Position numbers and translations under genes: made by a program. Source: Marthasterias glacialis (Eukaryota; Echinodermata; Asteroidea; Forcipulatida; Asteriidae). From it: a stretch of 64,000 bases of DNA. The stretch lies in NCBI GenBank assembly GCA_911728455.2, contig OU452236.1:6628171-6692170 (forward strand), read 5' to 3'. The notes beneath the pieces are model-generated. The model worked only from the letters and a program-made list of their open reading frames with translations. It was not told the DNA's origin and did not search any database. Below are positions 27,501 through 40,093 of the stretch, piece after piece (the first letter of the stretch is position 1; every line of letters starts with the position of its first letter).

Positions 27501-30500
27501 GGACTTCCTGTAGGCATGATTTGTACACAGCTCGATGGAAGAAAACATAAAATATCATATTTTATTGAGATTGCACTGTCTGATTTTTATCAACGTTTTA
27601 TATGATTTTTTTAAACTCTTGAATTTATGTGGAAATTATGACCATAAATGTAGTATCTCACCTGCCAGAAAGACCTTGGAATGTACAAGGTAAACAAAAG
27701 TTACCAGGATTACATGGTTTTATAGTAAACAATGAAGAAATGTTCAGTTTTATATGTGAGAGGAAAACCCCAAATGAAGAAAAAACCACACAATCAGGTT
27801 GGGGAAGATAACACAATCCACATGCAAGGCTTTGGTCTGACGTGGGATTCGAACCAGTGTGGTTCAGTGTAAATTTCGAGCCATGGCAGGGAAAGAAACC
27901 ACCGATTCAACCTGATCCCCCTGTCGAATGTTTGAGCATGAATCCGAGCTTACGGTCTGTTCTCACCAATACACTCTAGCTATCATGTACCAATCCTGTA
28001 ATTAGTCTTATATTTACAATAAATAAAACCGAGTCTGGCATCTTACCAGGTGTCCATAGTAGACAGTCACAGTCCAGTTTCCAAACACTAGGACTGGGGG
28101 AAAGTCAAACTGCATCGTGGCAAATCCTTCATAGGCCGTTCTCTGGGTTTGATGAACAACAATTTTGTCAGGACTGGCAATGTCCACTTGAAACTATTGG
28201 GAGTAAAGAAACAACATGGGTTAACTTCTGTCTTTTGAAGGTTTAAGACTTAATGACTTTTCTCCTTTTACAAAATTTGCATGCTAAAGTTCTGAACTAC
28301 ACTGCTAACCCCCATCCCACTTTTTGTTTTTTCTTAATAACAAAATATTTTCGATAGAAATCTTTTTTTCAGTGATACTTTTTTTAGGCCTGCAGATCTA
28401 AAAAGTAACCAAGAAAATCTAAACATTGGAAGTTCGTTGTCTCTGGCCCAAAAATGAAGACAAAGAAAAAACAAAATGTACAAGCTCAACCTCAGATGTG
28501 GAAACCTGACCCAGATGATCTGTCTATTAAAGTTGACTTGGATTGGAACTGGGCCAACAGAAATGATAGAAAAGACAAGTACAACTATGCAACTAAAAAT
28601 GACCGCACAAAAATAACCAATTTGTGGTACGGAATTTAAGCATGCAAATTTTATAAAAGCAGAAAATACTTATATAGAAAAACTACAAGCCAAAACTAAA
28701 AGGTAAACAGACAAGCTTTTGTGAATGGTGCAGTGTGTATCTTTGTTCTAAAACCTTAAACATGCAGTATTTTTCAAAATGTTTGTCTCAAGTGTTCTTT
28801 TTAATATTATTTTTGTTCTTTTACCCTACACTAATGTATGATACCAAAGATTATAGAGCGCCATAGGCGTGAAGATGGGGAACTGGGCCTTTATCCACTG
28901 TTGGAAAGTGAAATTCGCATGGGCACCATTCCAGCAAGTGATTGCCTATGTTTGCCACTGATAGCAATTTTCATTGTCTACACTGGTACCCACATTTTTG
29001 TGCTGTATCAATGGAGTTCACTTGCCAAAATGGCGTCCAGTGAGATTTTACATTTCAGCCAGAGTTTCCCATCTTGCGCCTATGGCGCTCTATAATCTTT
29101 GGTGATACACACTGTAAAATCAGTGTTTTTCTGAGTCCTGTGGAAAAAATGCACAGGAATACTACTCGGGTGAAATTCGAACCCATGATCCCTGCCATTT
29201 TACAGCAGATGTCACAAGAGGCCAGACTGAATCAAGTAATTTGCAGCAGGTACCTCAAACATTTTAAATAAGATTTTGGATAAGATTTTTTTCAAAATGA
29301 GTCACCATGCATATTTCATGTAAATTCTAAGACATAAAAAGTAATTACCAAATTCAAATCTGGAGACATCCTTTGATTTAAAGCAATGATGCGAATATCC
29401 ACTGTGAAAAAAAGTGGAAAAATTGAAATTCTTACTGCAAATTATGTTAATGTAACAGGAAGAGATTGTGTTACCAGAGCTGGCCAACTCAATGGACTAT
29501 ATATAAATGAAGGACGCAGCAGAGGCTTTCTCTGTTAACCCGTTGGCACTGGATGACAGACAAATATTTCCCCCACCTGGCAACGGAAGCCGTGTAAAGA
29601 CGCCATTATGTAATTTCAGACCACCAGAGTAAAAGTCGCGCGGTCATTCCACTGTGGAGTGTGTACAAACCACACACGGGCCGTCTAACGCTTCATTTCA
29701 CCCACCCAAGAACAAAAAAAGTCTTGAATATATTGGCATTTTTTGGCTAATGAGAGGTGGTTTTTGTGTAATCCCTGATTATAGACCTTTGTCCTTTAGT
29801 TCCAAGAACAGGATTACAAGGCATCGAGAGGCTTCTACCATTGTTCATTCATTGTATTTCGGCTGAATGGAGGTAAGTCAGAGTGAGCCGGCAATCGAGC
29901 CATGGTTCCGTGTTTAGTACCACTCCTATATGCCGCAGGTAACGGCCATAGTTTAGAAATTGAAGGTGCATGAATTTGAGATTTTCTCGGTCAAGAAACA
30001 AAATGAACGATCCAATAAAGAGAATCTTTGTTCTCTTGGGTTTCTTTGTGTCAGTGGTATCCTCTAAGAAAAAAGATTCCAGCAGTTCCGCCAAAGGAAT
30101 CCCGCCAGGGGGGCGAAAAAAAAAAAAAAAAGAATCCTGGCGGCAACTGGTAAAGCTGTTTGCCAGATTATAGTTGTGTCAAGCATAGGCATACTGGGAC
30201 TCTTTGGTTAAGGGGGGCAGGTTGCCCGAAAGGGACCATAGGTGATTGTTTGTGTGGTGGGGACCTCATAAATGAACCACCTGTGATAGCAGTACAGTAT
30301 GTTTGCTGGTTACCTATTTTTGGTAAGCACAATTGTTTTGAGCTTTTGCTTACTTTTGTGCTTAATTAAAGCAGCTCTAGGAAATTCCGAGCCAACTTCC
30401 CCTCAACTCACCCACCTTCATGACCTAAGGTTACAAACACGTCTTGGAGAAAAACTTTGTCATCAAATTCAGGCCTGCTTCATGTTTTTAAAAAGAACTA

Positions 30501-33500
30501 TTCCTCATTCCCCATCCCCCCCCCCCCCCCCGCACACCTCCCTCGTCCTGTTACCGAAATACAAATACATACCTATCTGTGAAGGTGTGTACACTGGCTT
30601 GTCTGTCTGAATAAAGACAAACCCAGACTTGAAACTCAGGAGGATCGGCTGACTGTCATGGAAAGAAAGTTGCGGCGCATTGGATTGTGCAACGAGTGTG
30701 ATGAACTCATTGCCTGTACTTTCCAGTGCTGGGAGTTGTGCACGGTCGATCCGCATTGTGGCTGTATGCGTCGTCGGACCTGGTAATTTGGAAAATGATT
30801 ATTTAAACTGCCTCAAAAGCAAACTCAACACTCACATATTTACAACTTAAAGTGCTTGGTGGGTGAACCAAAACCAGGAATATCTCGTTTCACCATAGAT
30901 ATGCGGAGATGCTTGGCAAGAAATACGCAAGGCTGTCGATCACTACCGAAAAGTGCGGGGGACGAACAGCAGTGTAGCGAAGGCACTTTCTTTTCGGGGG
31001 TGTGGAAGCCTAAATTTGCTGACATAATCAAATGAACGTAAAAGCACAATGACATGGGACTCACCAACATGTGGGGGTTCGGGGGCATAGTCCCCGAGCG
31101 CTCATGAGGTTTTTCAGTGATTCGAAGGTTTAAAATGGCCCTCAGATACCTAGCAATAAACAACTCATATTCGAAATACAAGCTTTGAAAACTGTAATTT
31201 TTTTGCGAATCCCCTGTTGGAGTGAATAGACATAATTTCTAGTGGGGGTCCAGGGGGCAACGCCCCCGGATGCAAAGCCCCCGGATGCTCTATGGTTTTA
31301 AATGTTTTCAGGCCTAAGGAGGACTGTCCAGTTGCCAAAAATAGATGTTTAATTTTGAAATTCAAACTTTGAATACTTTGGACTTGGGACAAATCCCCTA
31401 CTTTTGGAGCTTATAGGGGCAACACTTCTTATGGGGGTCCGGGGGCCCCCGGACGCTCTAGGCTTTTAGTGTTTTCAGAGCGTAGATTTCTGCACGTTGC
31501 CGAGAATATTGAATTTGGTAATTCAAAGTTTGACTTCTCACACTACAAGGAATAAACTAAGTTGTCAAGTCCAGTCGGCAAATCTCTAGGCTTGCTGAAT
31601 GGATTTGTGTTCAGTCTTAGCTCTTACTCGGGTTAAGTTTGGTGCTCAAATTGTCGACTGTGGCTCTAAATGCTGACTTAGGAAAAATATTGGGGGTGTC
31701 ACCCCCCCCCCACCCCACACACACACACACCTAGTCGCTACGCCGCTGGGGACAAAAAACATTGGGAGAAACAAAAATCCTACATGAAAGTTTTCGCTCC
31801 CTCCTCAAAATAATTATAATAATTGCTCTGCAGGTTGTACTCGTATGCCACAGACAGAAAATGTATAACGGGCGCATTAATGTTTGAAACAAAACTCGCC
31901 ATTTGTCTGCATTGATTATGGCCGAAAACAAGCTTGGCCAGAAATAGGCCCAAATAGCATTCCGCGCATGGTCCATCTTTGTATGTGCTGCCGACAGGGC
32001 AATGTTTAATAAACACAAAATCATTTCACCCATTACCATTCGAACATTATCAGTTCTTTGAAGAAAAATGTATGAAAAACCTGAGACCACTTACGTTCAC
32101 TTTCCCCGAAATGCTGTATATCGTTGCTTTTATTAAGCATATATCTATTTTTTTTTTTTTTTTGGGGGGGTCAAAAAGTGGGAGGGAAATTTGATATGCT
32201 ATCCCCCCCACTCTAAAAAGTGGGGGGGGGGACTTGTCCCTCCCCCCCTCGTCCCCCACCAATCGACGTCCTTGTTAGGGAGTACACTTGCTAACTACAG
32301 ATGATCCAGGGGGTTTAAAAGGGGCATTCGCCCCCCCCCCCCCCCCCCCCCCCCACACCCACACCCACCCACCAAAATACCTGTGTACTGGCCACCCAGT
32401 CACCCTGGCAAATGACTCTTTGCCATCTTGACAAACTATTCTCTGGATCCACCCTGGCTAAACAAGGGGTTAAAAAAAAACCAAAAAAACAGACAAACAA
32501 ATAAGCAAACCTCAATTGATTGAGTTTTTCCATTCATGTGTTCTCACCTATAACATTGACTGTTGTCTCTGACAGTCGTTCGTTGGATCCAATCTGTTGG
32601 AAGTACAAAGTCACTGGTATGTCTCCACCTTCAGGAACATCTTCAAGATTGATGAGAATGGATTCCTCAACATCCACTCGGATGACATTGGGCGCAATGA
32701 TAAAATACCGCTGGGCACTGCAAGAAATAAGGATGTTAATTAGTGACCCATCTGAGGAATATCCTGATTTCAATGAAAAAATTAACAGCCTCTTTAGTTA
32801 TTCAATTTGACATCTCGATGAAATTGCACCCCTTTTGGTTTGTACATGTACATGTGTATATTTAAGCCATACATCCTTTTCTTAACTGTAATCCTCAGTT
32901 AAAATAGCACGTGACGACACACCAACTCACATATTGAACATATTCACCTGAAGTCATCATCCGGATTCAGATTCCCTCTGTATTACTGTGCACCTGTGCA
33001 GTATGCATTTTACTAGTTGGGGATCAATCTTTACATGCATTTTGACACCCAAAATGGCAGACCATGGGAACAGAGGTAGAGTAAATTACAAACCAAAAAG
33101 TTGCATGATAAAGTTGAATTTCCGTTTGCAAAAATTTTTTAATGGCCTCACTTTTCGAACAAAGCAGAGACTCTGCTGGGTTCGAAGCATGAGGCCAAAT
33201 TTTGCATTTACACCACAGGTCAACATTTTTGTTAAACAGTTTGCAACAGCTAATACCCTTTTTTCAATTTATTTCTTTAAATGTTAACCTGTTTTTATGG
33301 AAAAAGTTTAGATTTTGTTATCAGCATTCCTTTAATTTCCCTATTGGGCACTGTGAGAAATTTATTCTGAAATCACAAAACAGCTGTGAGCAAAGTCCGA
33401 CATGGTGAGGGACCTGCCAGGATATGAGCAAGGCTCGCACACATTCAACCATTTGGTATTCACTTTAAGTGCACTCCTTGGTTTCATTCAACAAATCAAG

Positions 33501-35048
33501 TGTTATTTAATAAAGCATTGTTCAGTACTGGGGACCAAATAGGTCCCATGCTCAAGCACTTGCACAGACTTTTGAGGAAATAAGTGCTTATATTATCGCT
33601 AAATAGACCGATTGCGCGACCAATGTTGACATGCGGTCACGTGACCTACTGTTGGTATAACGCCATATCAGCTGATGGCAAAATACGTGTAAAGAGATTA
33701 TGCCGTGACACAGAGTGGGTACAAAAACAGTCAATTTTACTTTTGTTAAGTGATAAATTAGTTGATCAGCCCGTTTATTTAAAGTAGTATGTTGTGGCAT
33801 TAATTTAAACCACATCTCTGTTTCATAAACTACCAGTATTCTACTACAGGAAGTTTATTTTGAGTTTTGCACGACCGGTATCGGACGACTATGTAGCCAC
33901 CCGCCTGTTATTTTGTTTATAATGTAGGCCTAAATCACTGTAAAAAAAGGGTAAACGTTGGAAAAGTGAGCATTTATACCTAGCCTTGCGAAATTCCAAT
34001 AGGCAAAGGAATCACACAGTTTAGAAAAGGAATTTCTTTGGGTGATTTCAGCTTCAAAACTTTAAAATTTCTGGTTTGAAAAGTGTGTGATCGCGGTCGT
34101 CTGGCCTAAACTTTCCGTCGTGCTCTAAAGTACACATCATGCACATTTATACCTTACTTGTACAATTTTCAAGACTTGCAGGAACTGTCCTTACTGGCTT
34201 TATTCAGCCACTCAAAGGTCTCAGGTACAAACTCTGGAATATTTTTCACGGATTTCGAGCAAGAAAACCTCAATCGAATAAACTAACTACAACAATCATT
34301 GTCATTGTGTACCGTGCCGCACTTTCCTACGGAGGATGTCGTCTGTGTTTACATTTAATATTCACAATAGGTCATGTGACGCAGGTCGCACAATCGATCT
34401 ATTCTTCTAATTTAAAAAACTTTTCCAGACAAAATTCTCCACATTACCACTGATGTTTATTTCAAATGGTCATGATTAATGTTTCTAATGATATTTGGAA
34501 ATCACATATTTGATTTCCCTCCTAAAAACTAATTTGCACCCCACAAAACCCCCACCACCCGAAATCCAACTGTAGGGTCCGGCACCAGTGCTACTTTGCT
34601 CTGAATTAGCTGTTTTCCCTGTAGATATTGAAAAAATATTTAATCTGTTTTCTTTTTATAAGAAAAACAAATAGCTGGCAGAAAATTATTATTACTATTA
34701 TTTTTTTTTACTCCACATTTCAAAATACAGATGAAACACAAAATGTATATACATTACACAAGATAAAATATATGAGGACAATGGCAAAAAGAAGAAGGGC
34801 AAGGCGTAGAAGGAAAACTTATGAACAAAAAGGTTCCACCAGACTGTAAAAAAGAAAAACAACCTCATCAAACTGGAGGTTAGACAAAAATGCCAAAGAA
34901 AAAAAAGCTAGGCCTATGAGTATTAACAGTTTGCAAGTGACTTGTATATAATGATAATCCAACATTTCTTTTGATTTAAATGTGGCACTCACCTGGCTTG
35001 AGAAGCCATCACCATCCAGATGGAGCAGAAAATCATCAACCCAACCAT
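24502..35048 (-). CDS. Gene B: second C3-like gene, N-terminal exons only
   Basis: Seven phase-consistent exons on the minus strand encode about 254 residues: a hydrophobic signal peptide beginning MVGLMIFCSIWMVMA, then an MG1 start (APNVIRVDVEES; C3 has TPNILRLESEE), the MG1-MG2 hallmark FIQTDKPVYTP, an MG2 segment ending NWTVTVYYGH, and FEVKEYVLPKFQV at the start of MG3. This order is that of the C3/C4/C5 beta chain. The start codon at 35046-35048 is chosen because it opens the signal peptide. The exon that should follow (MG3, usually with YGK) was not found between 24501 and the tandem array or inside the array, so the rest lies left of the window or is missing. Gene A lies upstream in the same orientation. 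I cannot tell C3 from C4 or C5 on this part alone, so no symbol is given. No stop or frameshift was seen in the seven exons. Confidence 0.88.
24590..27102. other. Gene B intron between exons 7 and 6
   Basis: Holds a poly-G run at 24851-24866, two related copies of a dispersed repeat (about 25400-25510 and 26800-26960, marker TACAATCAAAGATAAAAAGA), and the minisatellite at 26350-26625. Nothing else recognised. Confidence 0.5.
26350..26625 (+). repeat. GTCAGGTGTGCCCCAAGT minisatellite
   Basis: Four clear copies of GGTGTGCCCCAA. The last three start near 26475, 26537 and 26601, a spacing of about 62-64 bp. The first copies are more diverged. Confidence 0.8.
27103..27145 (-). CDS. Gene B exon 6: MG2-MG3 junction
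   Basis: A 43-bp exon, FKASTSVQFEVKEY, matching QVFSTEFEVKEY of C3. Acceptor TTGTTTCAG, donor GTAAGT. Confidence 0.9.
27355..27502. mobile_element. 148-bp MITE, family 1 copy a
   Basis: Ends CCTGGTATGGATTTCACAAA and TTTTGTGAAATCCACCCTGG are inverted repeats. The centre holds inverted AACTAGTCCT-type repeats. It is the same length and has similar ends to the copy at 50973-51120. Confidence 0.7.
27690..27935 (-). mobile_element. tRNA-derived SINE, family C copy 1
   Basis: On the minus strand the head reads AATCGGTGGTTTCTTTCCC, followed by a B-box-like GGTTCGAATCCC. Shared with 53860-54030 and 54910-55165 (marker CAATCCACATGCAAGGCT). Confidence 0.6.
28047..28193 (-). CDS. Gene B exon 5: MG2
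   Basis: Forty-nine codons in phase 0: FQVDIASPDKIVVHQ and then FPPVLVFGNWTVTVYYGHL, matching VMVNIENPEG and NMGQWKIRAYYE of C3. Acceptor CCAATAG, donor GTAAGA. Confidence 0.92.
28194..29348. other. Gene B intron between exons 5 and 4
   Basis: No recognisable element. Open frames on the plus strand here have no family resemblance and no conserved splice context. Confidence 0.4.
29349..29401 (-). CDS. Gene B exon 4: MG2
   Basis: A 53-bp exon, VDIRIIALNQRMSPDLNL, matching VLYRIFTVNHKLLPVG of C3. Acceptor TTTCACAG, donor GTAATT. Phases agree with exons 3 and 5. Confidence 0.82.
30573..30779 (-). CDS. Gene B exon 3: MG1 end and MG2 start
   Basis: Starts after TTACCAG with GPTTHTATMRID, continues with LLSFKSGFVFIQTDKPVYTP and SQI, and ends before GTATGT. 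FIQTDKPVYTP is diagnostic for the alpha-2-macroglobulin superfamily. Confidence 0.95.
31070..31560. repeat. Three-copy tandem repeat, about 170-185 bp
   Basis: A GGGGGTC(C/T)(A/G)GGGGGC motif with a complementary CCCCCGG starts near 31073, 31242 and 31428. Each is followed by a related GCTC...TTTTCAG segment and an AATTCAAACTTTGA-like segment. Confidence 0.7.
32330..32353. repeat. Poly-C tract
   Basis: An uninterrupted run of more than 20 C followed by CACCCA repeats; a likely sequencing and assembly weak point. Confidence 0.8.
32548..32717 (-). CDS. Gene B exon 2: MG1
   Basis: Starts after TTCTTGCAG with SAQRYFIIAPNVIRVDVEES, then DVPEGGDIPVTLYF and TTVNVI, and ends before GTGAGA. It matches the first strands of MG1 in C3. 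Confidence 0.9.
33175..33262. repeat. Dispersed repeat, copy shared with 53290-53385
   Basis: Both read GGGTTCGAA/GGGTCGAAA, then TGAGG, GCATTTA, ACA(G)CAGGTC, and a GCAACAGCTAA end. Function unknown. Confidence 0.45.
33600..34404. mobile_element. Possible 800-bp element with about 45-bp inverted ends
   Basis: The left end AATAGACCGATTGCGCGACC ... GTCACGTGACCTACTG is matched in inverted orientation near 34360-34404 (CAATAGGTCATGTGACG ... GGTCGCACAATCGATCTATT). No coding region and no clear target duplication. Inside the intron between gene B exons 2 and 1. Confidence 0.5.
34993..35048 (-). CDS. Gene B exon 1: start codon and signal peptide
   Basis: ATG at 35046-35048 followed by 17 mostly hydrophobic residues (VGLMIFCSIWMVMASQA) and a GTGAGT donor. 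It joins in phase 2 to exon 2, giving SQA-SAQRYF, a plausible signal-peptidase site. A longer open frame over the same bases in another frame does not join to anything. Confidence 0.8.
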
Positions 35049-35778
35049 CTTGGTCAATTAGTCTGCAGACTTGGCAGTGACAACCGAACAGAACTTCCCT
35101 CTGATAAGAGTGAGGTCTGATAGCCAATTGCAAGGGTAGCACTGACATTAAAAACACCCCTGGTTTTCTAACATTAGTTTTACCAACCAGTGCAATCTGC
35201 ATCATGTGTTTTCTTAGATCTCCTGTTGTTGGTGTCATATTACTAGGTGACATTGCTTAACCTTTTGCGGATCTAAAAAAAGTACTGCAGAACAAAGTTG
35301 AAAAGGTTAAGGTTGGAGCATAAACACATTCACCCATATACAAAAAAATACAAAAAATAGCCTGAAGCTATAAAATGTTCATTGTATGCAAATCTTAAAA
35401 TTAAGTGGTTTGCTATTTTGCCAGCCTGTCTGGGGCATGGGGTAACAGCCTTGAAATCAAGGGTAGCAAATTTGATGCAGGTTATTTGACCAATCAGGTT
35501 TGTCTTTCTTTTTGATTTGTTTTCCTTCAATGGCAAATCAGGCGGAGGGTAAGAAACATTCAAAAAGCAGCTTCTTTGGAGTCTTGGCATTTATGTTTTG
35601 GGTGGAAATTTTTAAAGTTTCACTATTGGAATATATATAGGCAGGCCAGTGAGAACACATTTTTGGCAGGGGGTGCTGGGTGGTGTGTTCTGGGTGCTGT
35701 GTGTTGGGTTGCATGTACAGCAGCTTGTGCCAATGTCACAAAAGTAAGACATGAGGAGTGCAGTGCCAAAATATTGGA

Positions 35779-36099
35779 CAGGGGCGGATCCAGGATTGTT
35801 TCAATGGGGAGGGGGCGTGAAATTTACAAATCAAGCAGCAAATGATGATTGAAGGCAAGTTGTGGCGACTACCGACATTCACAGGTTGCTGCTGCCTTTA
35901 TTATATGGAGTCACTGATTGGTCATGGTTGAAATTAATTTTTAACCTCCTCTTATTGTTTGAAATCATTGTAGTATAATGTTGAAAGTTTATTTCTCATT
36001 GCAAGTGGGCGGGATGATATCTTGATTTTTTTTTTTCGGAAGGAAAAATAGGGGGTGTATGCCCCTCGTGCCCCCCCCCCCCCCTGGATCGGCCCCTTG
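35779..36099. mobile_element. 321-bp MITE with GGATCCAGG-type inverted ends
   Basis: The left end CAGGGGCGGATCCAGG and right end CCTGGATCGGCCCCTTG are inverted repeats with small differences. TGGA at 35775-35778 and 36100-36103 may be the target duplication. The right end includes a poly-C run. Confidence 0.68.
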
Positions 36100-36697
36100 T
36101 GGAAATTCTACAAAGTAAGAAGTGGTTTTGTGGCAGAATGTGCGTTTACATGTTTGAAAAGTATGTGTGGGGTGCTGTATTCTAGGACCCTCATCTAAAA
36201 AATTGGGGGTGCTGCACCCACAACATTCCCTGTTGGCGCAGCCTGCATATAGGCACAATTCATCATTGCGCTAATACCTGTATGAGCTCCAAATGAAATA
36301 ACCTTTTCTTTATTTTAGTCTGACAGCTTAATTACTTGGGGTCATTTCTTGCTGTGAGCAAAAGTCCTATCCTTTCCTGTTATTGTACATTTGTATTGTT
36401 ACTTTAAAAAAAAAAAATTATTTGCACTAAGGAAGGTTGTCTGTTTAAATGACTAAAATATTGATGCACCCATGTAATGCCAGGTCCAGTGATGGAATGA
36501 TGTCATTGATATGACATTTCCAATTTGCATGGTAAACTCGAATCGCTATAAACTTGTAAAACCAAAAACAAAATAAGTTGACAGTCCTGTGACAACTGAT
36601 CATCAATTGTCTGATAATGAATATCAATATTAATCCTGTCCAGTGGGTGAGCCAGACAGTCAGTCATTGTTGCCACGGAGGAGGGAATTTTCCCCCA

Positions 36698-36753
36698 TGA
36701 GTTATGTCCTTGCTCTATGGTTACACCATGAGCAAGGACATAGATGTAACTCA
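36698..36753. repeat. Hairpin, about 56 bp
   Basis: Arms ATGTCCTTGCTC and GAGCAAGGACAT are perfect inverted repeats, with further pairing outside (TGAGTT / AACTCA). Confidence 0.65.
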
Positions 36754-36975
36754 ACGTGTGTCTATAAATTGTCCACAGTTGTGACATAGTTCTCCTTTCT
36801 CCACGGCCGTGACTGTAAACATACACATGCAAGTGTATTTTCCATGCTGTGACTCTTTCTCTGTTTTGTAATATTCTCCCAGACAACTAACGTTGCGTTG
36901 TATCGCTGAGCTATATGGTTGTACATGAATGTTGTAGGACTGCATGTATTTACATGTACATGATGTAGTTACCCC

Positions 36976-37039
36976 CTAGTCCAGGTAGGACGTTATCTCC
37001 TTTGTAGTACAACGGAGACTGACGTCCTACCTGGGCTAG
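36976..37039. repeat. Hairpin / small foldback, 64 bp
   Basis: CTAGTCCAGGTAGGACGT pairs with ACGTCCTACCTGGGCTAG (one mismatch), with inner TCTCC/GGAGA pairing. Confidence 0.7.
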
Positions 37040-37407
37040 TTACCCTCATGGTTGTTTGTATTGTACATTCCCACTTCCAGAACAAAAACGGTACTGTAAA
37101 TTATTTCAACACAGGCATTATTATATTGGGAAATGACAGCTGAAGACTAATTCCAGACGTAATAATGTACAGACTGAACATAAAAATGTTTACCTATCGG
37201 CGTTTCGTGCTGAAAAAATTAACTTGAAGAAGTGAGTGAAGCAGACGACATGTTGAAGTTTCACTTTTTTCGGGATGCAGGCTGGGCAGCGCTAGACACT
37301 GGGTGCGCTTGCGCACTGTACCAGTTCCGTGCAAGGCAAGCGTGGCACGCGGTTCAATCAAAATGAGACAGAAAAGGACGTGGCCGCCACACACACACTG
37401 TGATTGT

Positions 37408-37625
37408 CAAAACATGCGTAGGAATATGAGGATTCTTTGGTTAAGGGGTTGGGGTGACAGAGGAGTTGTTTTGCCCGAAATTTTACACAGATAAAACAAC
37501 ACATTTTGGATAAAAAGGATTTTTAAAATTTTCTTCTTCTTGCTTTGCCCGAATGTTCCACAATGTTTCGCCCGAATGTTTGGGGCAACTTCTGCCCCCG
37601 AACCCCTGGCTCGTACGCCTATGAA
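37408..37625. repeat. Dispersed repeat with TTTGCCCGAA motif
   Basis: CTTTGGTTAAGGGG ... TTGCCCGAA recurs near 30200-30235. The right end reads GGCTCGTACGCCTATGA. Probably a fragment of an interspersed element. Confidence 0.45.
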
Positions 37626-38704
37626 CAACGGTAAAGTTTGTCAAGTATGGAGTATTTTGAAAGCGATTTAAGATGCTGGCGGACTTTGCTTTTTAGTTTT
37701 ACCTTAGTCAAAGTAGCTCAACTTACAATATTAATTTGTTTTCTTTCTTTTAGTTTTGTTTTCGGTTGATTTTGACCTAAGACAACTAATAAATAAGACA
37801 GTGGTTCTGCTCACACAATTCGCCAGATCTCCGCATCTCCCTTCTCTGAATCTTGAACTTTTTCAAGGACCAAAATGGGGAATTTCCATGCTATTCCACT
37901 GCATTTCTCGAAAATAAACCATAACTTTAAAGGTTTGATTTTGGTTTGTTTAAGAGGACTTTCTGAAAGCCCATTTTTAAAATTTGTTGAAATAGGCCTA
38001 GCCTAAAACTGATTAATGATTATAAAAACGGGGTCAGCCTTAGGACCATTTTCTTTTAAAATTCCTTTCAAATATATGTAGCAGCCAAATTAACGACCAA
38101 GTTTCTTTTCACCACATGAACATGCAAATAAATAAAAATGTGAACTTACATAATTTGGCCTAGTTGTGTAAAATTAATATTCAGGGAATTTTTTCGAGAA
38201 ACAAGGAACTCCAGAGCCATTTCTTGTCAAAAGCCAACTACCGGTTAGCGACTTTTCCTGAGCAGCTATTTAAAAAAAAAACGTCTTTCACTTTAAGGCA
38301 TAATAAAATGACTTCTGAGGGAATCTGTGTAGCTATGGGTAGAAAATGAATAATGCGTTTTATTTTCAAAAGAAGAATACAGTTAGTATAGATACCAATA
38401 AAACAGTATGACAAACGCATACACTACAATTTAATATTATTATTGCATGATTGGGCATTTGGATCACTACAAATGGCAGTAGATTTACCACGGAAACTTA
38501 AATCGAGTTCTGAGCAAGTGCACACTAGATATCCCTTTTCAGTAAAAACATCTGCTAGATAATTTTCAAATTTGGGAAAACAGCATTTGAACCCCACTGG
38601 TTACTTATTTGGATTGATGCAATCGAACAAGCCCGTTATCATTTAACGTGTGCAACCTTTTTGTAAAGATTTAACGAAAATCGTGAGCAACAAACTGTAT
38701 GAAA

Positions 38705-38795
38705 TTTTCACAGATTGAGGTCGAATGAAGTTTTGTGATGAACTCGATTTCCAATAAATACATTCCTTATGAAAGTGGGAAAAAATCGTTGATAT
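38705..38795. repeat. Dispersed repeat, also at 63620-63700
   Basis: Both contain TTTTGTGATG(A/C)ACTC, TTTCCAATA and CTTATGAAAGTGGGAAA, ending AATCGTTG. The second copy is in the gene A intron at the right edge. Confidence 0.55.
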
Positions 38796-40093
38796 TGTAT
38801 AAAATGCCATTGTATTTGATGTATTTGTATTTCCAGTGCAAATTTTGTCAACACCCCAACACAGCCAAAGACGTCACAATTCAAACATAATACGGGTCTG
38901 TACATTTTTCTACAGAAAATATTTTAGTTCATTCCTAAATGTGTATGACATTCAATCAAAGAGGCATAGGCCTAGAATTTGAACTTTTGTGACCGACACA
39001 CAAATTCCTCTTTGGAATGTACAGACCTATTTGTTGTTGATAAGACGACCAATGGTTTGTTTATCCACAAAAAAGTCTACACACGCCCGGAAACGTCCGA
39101 TCAACAACGACACTGTCCGAATGTCGAGGACGAGTTCGGAACATTTCGGAAATTTTTGAAAGAGGAAGAATTCCTCCTTTTTTATCACTTGACCCTCGGG
39201 TGATATGCAAATCGGACCCTAAAATTGAAAGCGAATAGTCGGTGATTTTTTTGGTCTGGGATCCAGACTAGAACGCACACATAAAAATAAAACATACTAA
39301 TTATACACTACATACAAGTATATAATATGATTTTATTATTTGAAATTTTAGACAGTTTTGCAATCACTTCAGGAATTGAACCAAGTCATACAGAAATTTA
39401 CTAACATTATTAAGTAATAACCGATTTAATACTTTAATAGATTGTATTAAAAACAAACTGGTATGTATTTTGTACAATATAAGAGCATGCTGATTTTCAA
39501 AATAAGTAAAGCCACTAACTCCTTTTATCATTGATTTGCAATAAAAAGTTGATGAGGCACTCCCCGGTTACGTGTGTACTTCAACCCATTTTGGCATAAA
39601 TGGTCAGAGTAGCCTACATTAGGACTGATCCTGCCAAAGGCAATGTAGCGCTTATAGCTACACTACAATAAACATTATTTACTGTCTCACAATTCCAAAT
39701 AAACATATTTTCCCAAACTGTATACTGTTCGAAAGAGCACATCATGCTCTTTAATGTGATGTTTAATCTGTGATGGTTTTAATCTGATACCACTAGTAAG
39801 GAGAGTATATAGCATGACTCTAACTTACTGTTCATCCACGGATTTTACCTTAGCTGTGGGCAGTTACTTTGTGTTTGACAAGAAATCCCATAGTTTGGCA
39901 GTTATGGGTTGAAGATGGGGATTGAGAATGGCATGGATGGTGAGACACGTTTTTAAAGGAAACATCAAGAGCAACTCTCGCATTTAATCTGGCCATGGTG
40001 GGAAAAAAAAGAGTACTGGCGAGGGTTGGTACCAATAGCAAGATCCTTATCATATACAGTATTACAAAAAAATAATAATAACTCAATAACCGT

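Larger units (their letters stand above)
30780..32547. other. Gene B intron between exons 3 and 2
   Basis: Contains the G/C-rich tandem repeat at 31070-31560, a CA repeat with a transposon end AGCGGCGTAGC (complement) near 31745, and poly-C/poly-G runs near 32165, 32220 and 32330-32353. Confidence 0.5.
35049..40093. other. Intergenic region between gene B start and gene A stop
   Basis: About 5 kb. It should hold the gene B promoter and the gene A 3' UTR. It contains the MITE at 35779-36099, hairpins near 36698 and 36976, and dispersed repeats. From 37630 to 39840 I see nothing coding. A possible gene A poly(A) signal, AATAAA on the minus strand, lies at 39332-39337, about 760 bp after the stop. 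No convincing TATA box was found upstream of 35048. Confidence 0.5.

Noticed and set aside
28838..29271. Plus-strand frames of 60-85 codons between gene B exons
   Set aside because: They lie within a minus-strand intron, have no recognisable domain and no splice context on the plus strand.
34819..35253. 144-codon minus-strand frame over gene B exon 1
   Set aside because: It is in a different frame from the signal peptide, does not join to exon 2 and has no family similarity; the shorter ATG at 35046-35048 explains the exon.
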